Source: Planctomycetota bacterium (GTDB lineage: Bacteria; Planctomycetota; UBA8108; UBA1146). From it: 64,000 bases of DNA. Below the pieces are notes generated by a model. It did not search any database. It was given only the letters and a program-made list of their open reading frames with translations, and was not told where the DNA came from. Of this stretch, positions 61,985-64,000 are shown piece after piece. The DNA is taken from the NCBI GenBank assembly GCA_016776905.1, contig JADHSM010000006.1, forward strand, positions 102,084 to 166,083, given 5' to 3'. Each line of letters opens with the position of its first letter. Within the stretch, counting starts at the first letter, position 1. The position numbers and the translations under genes were made by a program.

Positions 61985-62739
61985 CTTTTGATTTCTACTC
62001 GCTGGGCATCGTCGGTAAATCGACCATGTTCGAGGAAGTAAATCAGCTCTTCTTGTGTCTTCTTGCGCCAGAATACAAATGTATGTGAACCCGGTAAGCG
62101 AATGTGGTCTACAGATCCGAGGAGTCGTGTATTGGGAACAGGGACTAACGGATCACTTTCAGCGGCAATCACCCCGGTGGGAGTGGCAGGGACCACACCT
62201 TTAGGCAGTGGTCCGCCTTGTTCCATGCCCAATTCCTTCAGTGGGGCGATGAATCGCCCCACCATGAACTCAAATTTATCAGCGACGGGGGATCCCAAAT
62301 TGGGGGGTGCGATTTGAACGACTTTTTGTATGCCTTCAATCCTGGGAGTGGTTGCTAGAACGCTGATGACTGCGCCGAGGCTATGACCCACGATCATGAG
62401 GGGCTGGCCATTACTTTCTTCCTGCAACTTCAAGAGGTGTTGACGGAGGTCTTGCGCATGAGAATCCACATCTAATTTCGTGGTGTAATAACGATAATCA
62501 AGGACTTCATACCCTGCCTCTTCAAGTGGTTTGTGAAGCGGTTTCATCGCTCTTTGGGTGCGAAACAAACCATGAACAAGCAAAACTCTGGTTTTCATGG
62601 GAGATTCTTTCTCGATATGGGATTCCTGATGAAGGATGCCGGTTTCAACAAACTGGCATCCCATACAGGACAGCGAAATACAAAAGATCGTCATGGCCCA
62701 GATACTTCTTGAGAGAATCACGTTGAGAAGGCTGAGCAT
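61981..62739 (-). CDS. Alpha/beta hydrolase (lipase/esterase-like), exported
   Basis: 252 residues. A signal sequence (WAMTIFCISLSCMGC) is followed by VLLVHGLFRTQRAM (oxyanion loop), VGHSLGAVISVLA (nucleophile Ser in GHSLG), then an acid (AAESDPLVPV) and a C-terminal His (LPGSHTFVF), giving a complete triad. The Cys at the end of the signal could be lipidated, but the lipobox is not canonical. It is probably a periplasmic lipase or esterase. It overlaps the mnmH stop by four bases on the other strand. Confidence 0.87.
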   Translation of the reverse strand: MLSLLNVILSRSIWAMTIFCISLSCMGCQFVETGILHQESHIEKESPMKTRVLLVHGLFRTQRAMKPLHKPLEEAGYEVLDYRYYTTKLDVDSHAQDLRQHLLKLQEESNGQPLMIVGHSLGAVISVLATTPRIEGIQKVVQIAPPNLGSPVADKFEFMVGRFIAPLKELGMEQGGPLPKGVVPATPTGVIAAESDPLVPVPNTRLLGSVDHIRLPGSHTFVFWRKKTQEELIYFLEHGRFTDDAQRVEIKS

Positions 62740-63032
62740 GGGCTTCTTTCGGTATGACCACGGAAATGCGACTTCGTAACAGTCTTTCGCTATTTTATCA
62801 GAAGTGCAGTGCTACGACAAAGGGAGAATCTTTCGTGAACGGAGTTCCAGGATTGATTCCTTTTCACTCTTGTCATGATTCTTACTGGAAGAGTATTATT
62901 TTGTAAGCTGGATGCCGAGCGAACCGTGACAACCATTGTCCTAGGTATCGGTCACGGATTTCGTACGAAGTCCATGTTGGTGATCTTCAGTTCAAGCATT
63001 GCTTCGATGAAATAGTCAGGATTCGTTCAAAG
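62740..63032 (+). other. 293-base intergenic region
   Basis: It separates the divergent hydrolase and ATP-grasp genes and must hold both promoters. I see no hairpin, repeat or reliable promoter hexamers. Confidence 0.45.
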
Positions 63033-64000
63033 ATGCGTATCTGCCTGCTCACTACTCAGGACCTCGATGCCGATCCTTTTCCAGAGGATGACTGGCCTTG
63101 TGACCCACGGCCGTTTTTGCCCGAAGCGGATTGGCATGTGGCGATACTGGAGGGGAAGCAGGAAAGTGTTCAACAGGTGGAGCGCTTATTGAACGAAAAC
63201 TTCGACCTGTTCTTTAATTTATGTGACGGGGCCGCTGATCAAGGCACCCCTGGGATCGAAGTGATACAGACTCTCGAGAAGCACGGAGTTCCATTCGTGG
63301 GGGCTTCTTCTGAATGTTACGAACCGACACGAGAAGAGATGAAGAGTGCATGCCAGCGTTTGGGCATCGCGACCCCCGCTTATGTCTTTGCGCAGAATGC
63401 AGAAGACGTCGAGCGTGCTGCGGAGACGTTAAAGTTTCCTCTCTTCGTGAAGCATTATAGTAGTTACGCCTCCGTCGATATCAGTCGTCGGTCACGCGTG
63501 AAGACTCCTGAAGGATTGCGAATCCAGGCCAAGAAAATTATGTCACGTCATGGTGCAGCGCTGATTGAGGAATATATCGATGGGATCGAATGCACGGTGC
63601 TCGTCGCGGAGAATCCGGACGACGCGAAAAACCCGATTACATACACCCCAGCTCAATATCGATTTCCAAAAGGCGAAAGTTTTAAGCACTCCGATTTAAA
63701 GTGGGTGGAATATGAAGGTTTGTCTTCATTTCCTGTGCCTGATCCCGTCCTCGCTGCTCGACTTCGTGATGAATCGGCGCGGTTTTTTGTAGAGCTCAAT
63801 GGGGCGAGTTTTGGCAGGTGTGACGTTCGCGTCGCTCCGGACGGCACGACCTACATGCTCGAGATCAATGCCAACTGCGGCATCTATTATCCCGAAGCTG
63901 ATTGGGGTAGCGCTGACATCTGTCTCTCATTGGATCCAGCAGGGCACGCAGGCTTCACACGCCAACTGGTCGCAGCTGCTTTTGGCCGCCATCGAAGAAA
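63033..64000 (+). CDS. ATP-grasp ligase, D-Ala-D-Ala ligase-like (truncated by the window)
   Basis: The frame opens with ATG at 63033 and stays open to the window end, about 322 residues. It begins MRICLLTTQDLDADPFP. Features of the D-alanine-D-alanine ligase/ATP-grasp fold follow: NFDLFFNLCDGAADQGTPGIE (the family's N-x-x-x-G-x-x-G-E region in altered form), VPFVGASS, FPLFVKHYSSYASVDI (ATP-binding Lys), ALIEEYIDGIECTVL (Glu and E-E-x-I-x-G-x-E), and the metal loop MLEINANCGIYYPEA (Glu-x-Asn). The usual P-G-x-x final part differs, so it may ligate another substrate. Because it is cut, the C-terminus is not known. Confidence 0.85.
   Translation, partial: MRICLLTTQDLDADPFPEDDWPCDPRPFLPEADWHVAILEGKQESVQQVERLLNENFDLFFNLCDGAADQGTPGIEVIQTLEKHGVPFVGASSECYEPTREEMKSACQRLGIATPAYVFAQNAEDVERAAETLKFPLFVKHYSSYASVDISRRSRVKTPEGLRIQAKKIMSRHGAALIEEYIDGIECTVLVAENPDDAKNPITYTPAQYRFPKGESFKHSDLKWVEYEGLSSFPVPDPVLAARLRDESARFFVELNGASFGRCDVRVAPDGTTYMLEINANCGIYYPEADWGSADICLSLDPAGHAGFTRQLVAAAFGRHRR

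Noticed and set aside
1..64000. Prophage, insertion sequence or plasmid features
   Set aside because: No integrase, transposase, terminal inverted repeats or phage structural genes were seen. The single tRNA has no adjacent integrase or obvious attachment duplication.

Overview
The window looks like the chromosome of a free-living member of the Planctomycetota, probably marine. The evidence is indirect. Two secreted beta-propeller proteins end in the paired dockerin/EF-hand-like tails (RGDVN-D... and DVNDDGSLDL-type repeats) that are common in that phylum. There are secreted HEAT+VWA proteins, an NPCBM-domain protein, many TTG starts and small overlapping operons. GC is moderate. No phage, transposase, CRISPR array or plasmid functions are visible, so this is core-like chromosome with some lineage-specific systems.

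Layout. 1-5.9 kb: the end of a dipeptide epimerase, a secreted unknown, a phosphomanno/phosphoglucomutase, and a nucleoside salvage set (NupC-type transporter overlapping purine nucleoside phosphorylase, then a convergent uridine phosphorylase). 6.2-9.2 kb: a secreted HEAT+VWA protein and a convergent NPCBM protein separated by a perfect bidirectional terminator. 9.4-21.3 kb: a mostly co-directional housekeeping and RNA-turnover block (SPOR-like, DUF89, SH3b, rny, ymdB, dtd, J-domain, manC, ruvX, rpsO, pnp). RNase Y, its partner YmdB, S15 and PNPase all lie within 9 kb. 21.3-26.6 kb: an amidohydrolase, a membrane dipeptidase, an unknown Cys/His protein and a PBP4-type carboxypeptidase.

26.7-45.4 kb is the most striking region. 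It is one tightly overlapping run of eleven genes: an FHA-GAF-sigma54 activator, a membrane FHA protein, GspL-, GspM- and GspC/PilP-like proteins, a secreted TPR protein, and five pseudopilins (GspG, H, K, J, I-like). The GspH-like protein carries an inserted LamG-type jellyroll. The GspK-like protein is 1890 residues long and carries a LamG-like region plus repeated RG-x-x-GT modules. No secretin, assembly ATPase or inner-membrane platform gene is present. I interpret this as a dedicated, phospho-signal-controlled pseudopilus whose tip carries lectin-like modules.

45.4-51.5 kb: HolA, then a divergent cobalamin riboswitch reading into two secreted beta-propeller/EF-hand proteins. This is a candidate analogue of the Bacteroides surface B12-binder BtuG. 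A NYN/LOTUS nuclease-like protein, ApaH and tRNA-Arg(CCG) follow. 51.6-64 kb: KtrB and KtrA placed convergently, a GH113-like glycosidase with an internal 15-bp repeat array, a second HEAT+VWA paralogue, an ECF sigma/anti-sigma/secreted-effector operon with a structured leader, MnmH, an alpha/beta hydrolase and a truncated ATP-grasp ligase running off the end.

Architecture notes. Four convergent gene pairs share exactly four bases through their stop codons. In contrast, the two HEAT+VWA genes both end in perfect 18-20 bp bidirectional terminators. Short tandem duplications recur: 13-bp and 14-bp units before the SH3b gene, 15-bp units in the glycosidase, and a duplicated start in the dipeptidase.
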